64,000 bases of DNA from Nereocystis luetkeana. Lineage: Eukaryota > Sar > Phaeophyceae > Laminariales > Laminariaceae. Location of the stretch: positions 2,870,823 through 2,934,822 of the forward strand of contig JARUPZ010000026.1 of assembly GCA_031213475.1 (NCBI GenBank). Reading direction: 5' to 3'. Of this stretch, positions 62,551 to 64,000 are shown piece by piece. Position numbers and translations under genes: made by a program. Numbering within the stretch: the stretch's first letter is position 1; each line of letters starts with the position of its first letter. The notes below the pieces were generated by a model, which made no database searches, was not told where the DNA came from, and saw nothing but the letters and a program-made list of their open reading frames with translations.

Positions 62551-62605
62551 GCTCATCATAATAATAATAATAATAATAATAATAATCATAATCATAATAA
62601 TCGTC
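62475..62605. repeat. (AAT)n microsatellite at LINE-R tail
   Basis: Over 30 AAT units in two blocks split by CTGCTCATC. Homopolymeric Ile, Asn or Tyr frames are by-products. Confidence 0.95.
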
Positions 62606-62617
62606 ATCACAATGAAG

Positions 62618-62648
62618 CTCATGCCATGCACATTGTCGGATGGCGAGA
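62618..62648 (+). mobile_element. minimal LINE-R 3' end
   Basis: CATGCACATTGTCGGATGGCGAG, ~23 bp only, just after the AAT run. Confidence 0.6.
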
Positions 62649-63844
62649 AAAAACAAAGAAACAAACGGGGCAGGGGAGCGACTGCAGCAGCAGCAGAGAT
62701 GTATCGGTGAAGGTGTTACCTACGGAGCTATAAACAGGGGCAAAAGACCGATCGATTGTCCAGCCTGTAGGGTGATCCCTGTAACACTCTCCCCCCGTCT
62801 AAACGGCGGGATTTTTTGGGGCGTCGGTACCGCATACGGCCGTACGCTGACCTACCCGCTGCGTTTCAATACCTACCTGGGGAAGCAGTGAGATATACGT
62901 ATGTATGTCGTAGGAACCGCACGCGCAAGCGTTTAGATAAAAAAAGAAAGGACCGGAGTGAGCAGACTCGAACCCGTGTCCTCGACGGCGTCAAATAATG
63001 TGATGGAAGGAGTTTTCTGCTGAGCTTTAGGGGCGAATGGTCGATCGATTACCAAGCCTAGGGTAACCCTTATAATATACAAGATATCAGTACTTTGTAC
63101 CTGGTAGACATATTAGTAAGGGGGGTTTAATTTTTTTTAGTCTGTCACGGTTTCGTCAATAAGCGTTCTTAAGGCCTGATTGGCGGCATCTATCTCCGAA
63201 ATCAGCGGACTCCAGATTCCCTCTTGACATACAATGTGGATGGTGTCACCGGAACAAGCGCGACAAAACAAACATTCTCACACGGCAAATGAAACCGAAA
63301 AACATCCCACGGATTTTTTTTTTTTCACGCGTATTTTTACGTTTCACCATTTTTCGAGTACTCCACTACTACTAACGCGGGTTTTGAGGCGGATTTTTTT
63401 TTTCACGAAACTTCGGACGCGTATTACGATAAAGGTAGCACGTTTCCGCTCGACTATTTTCTGAATGACCGGCTTCCTTAACCCGAAATTGTCGGAATGT
63501 CAATCTTGTTTTAAATAAAAATGACGTTTTTGTATACTTGGACCATGGGATTATTCATCGGGATGTAATTTGGTTTTTGCTGAAGTCATTTTTCGGGTGA
63601 GGTATGGAGCTCCTTAAGGCCAAGTGAGGAGCCTGAGAAAATTTAGCGCGAGAACCTCTATCGTAGAATGCCTCTTCGAGACACTTTTTTTTCCTGTTTC
63701 GACCCGAACCGAGCAGAATCGAACCCTCCACTGGGAGAGAGGTAATCTAAGTACGTACGTAGACCCTCCTGGAAGACCCGTTCCTTTTTTTTTTTTTTTT
63801 TTTTTCTTTTTTTCTTTTTTTGGAGGTGCTCACTATTACTATTA
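62649..63844. other. 1.2 kb with no recognised gene
   Basis: Contains a tRNA-like segment (listed separately) and T-rich stretches at 63315-63325 and 63786-63821. Nothing else recognised. Confidence 0.35.
62945..63045 (-). repeat. tRNA-like segment or SINE head
   Basis: Minus strand: TAAAGCTCAGCAGAAAA (A-box-like) and GGGTTCGAGTCTGCTCAC (B-box-like), then GGTCCTTTCTTTTTTT, which could be a Pol III terminator. The T-arm does not pair, so it is not a working tRNA; an old SINE head or tRNA pseudogene. Confidence 0.4.
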
Positions 63845-63950
63845 TTACGGGGGACCATAGTTAATAGGACCTATGGTATACATAAAAACCTATATGTTTA
63901 ACCATTTTTACTAACAATATTTGGTCCTATTAACTATGGCCCCCGGAATA
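63845..63950 (-). mobile_element. M1 MITE copy
   Basis: TTACGGGGGACCATAGTTAA to AACTATGGCCCCCGGAA. Confidence 0.9.
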
Positions 63951-64000
63951 CATATACGAGGTAAAACGAGGGTTTGCCAAAAGGGAGGAAGGCGCGAGTA

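Noticed and set aside
62419..62710. poly-Ile, poly-Asn and poly-Tyr frames
   Set aside because: Translations of the (AAT)n microsatellite.

Overview
This window looks like repeat-dense nuclear DNA of a eukaryote. I found no convincing host protein-coding gene, no rRNA and no intact tRNA. Almost everything recognisable is transposon-derived or tandemly repeated. The short TTAGGG-type tracts, the retrotransposons with restriction-like endonuclease, the tRNA-derived SINEs and the dense microsatellites fit a protist or algal genome. A photosynthetic stramenopile such as a brown alga is my best guess, because the restriction-enzyme-like LINE resembles what I associate with that group, but confidence is low.

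Families named below: M1, a ~105 bp MITE with 27 bp inverted ends (TTACGGGGGACCATAG...) at TA targets, ~30 copies. M2, a ~95 bp near-palindromic MITE (CCCTTTTAGGACCGCAG...) often flanked by TTAA, ~28 copies. M3, a ~230-275 bp MITE with ~60 bp inverted ends. SINE-A, a ~350 bp tRNA-derived SINE with poly(A) tail. CA-retroposon, a ~490 bp repeat whose constant end is a (CA)n tail. LINE-R, a restriction-like-endonuclease LINE ending in (AAT)n. LINE-C, an apurinic-endonuclease LINE ending in poly(C). PC-element, a short repeat ending in the same TGAGTAC-poly(C) signature as LINE-C.

Layout. 1-13 kb: M1, M2 and M3 MITEs with short diverged tandem repeats. 13.4-16.8 kb: tandem arrays, including a 228 bp higher-order array built from a TACAGCAGTA-like palindrome. 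17-30 kb: sparse MITEs, minisatellites and CA-retroposons. 29-35 kb: CA-retroposons and SINE-A inserted into each other in both directions. 39-47.7 kb: SINE-A, two LINE-C copies and PC-elements; the larger LINE-C (42.36-46.44 kb, minus) has been split by two SINE-A copies, a LINE-R tail and a TA microsatellite. 49.14-55.2 kb: a full-length LINE-R with a perfect 13 bp target-site duplication, lying in a ~60 bp minisatellite; it encodes two RING-like zinc fingers, a reverse transcriptase and a restriction-like endonuclease, with stops and two frameshifts. 56-64 kb: a ~29 bp minisatellite made from the M3 end sequence, many truncated LINE-R tails and M1 copies.

The most novel signal is a set of tiny palindromic insertions at TA (TA-CCTGG-TA, TA-CCGG-TA, TA-CAGCAG-TA, TA-CTCG-TA, TA-CG-TA). 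They can be seen by comparing copies of the same MITE, and the same words recur throughout the window. They look like excision footprints of TA-targeting DNA transposons, or like an undescribed micro-insertion process.
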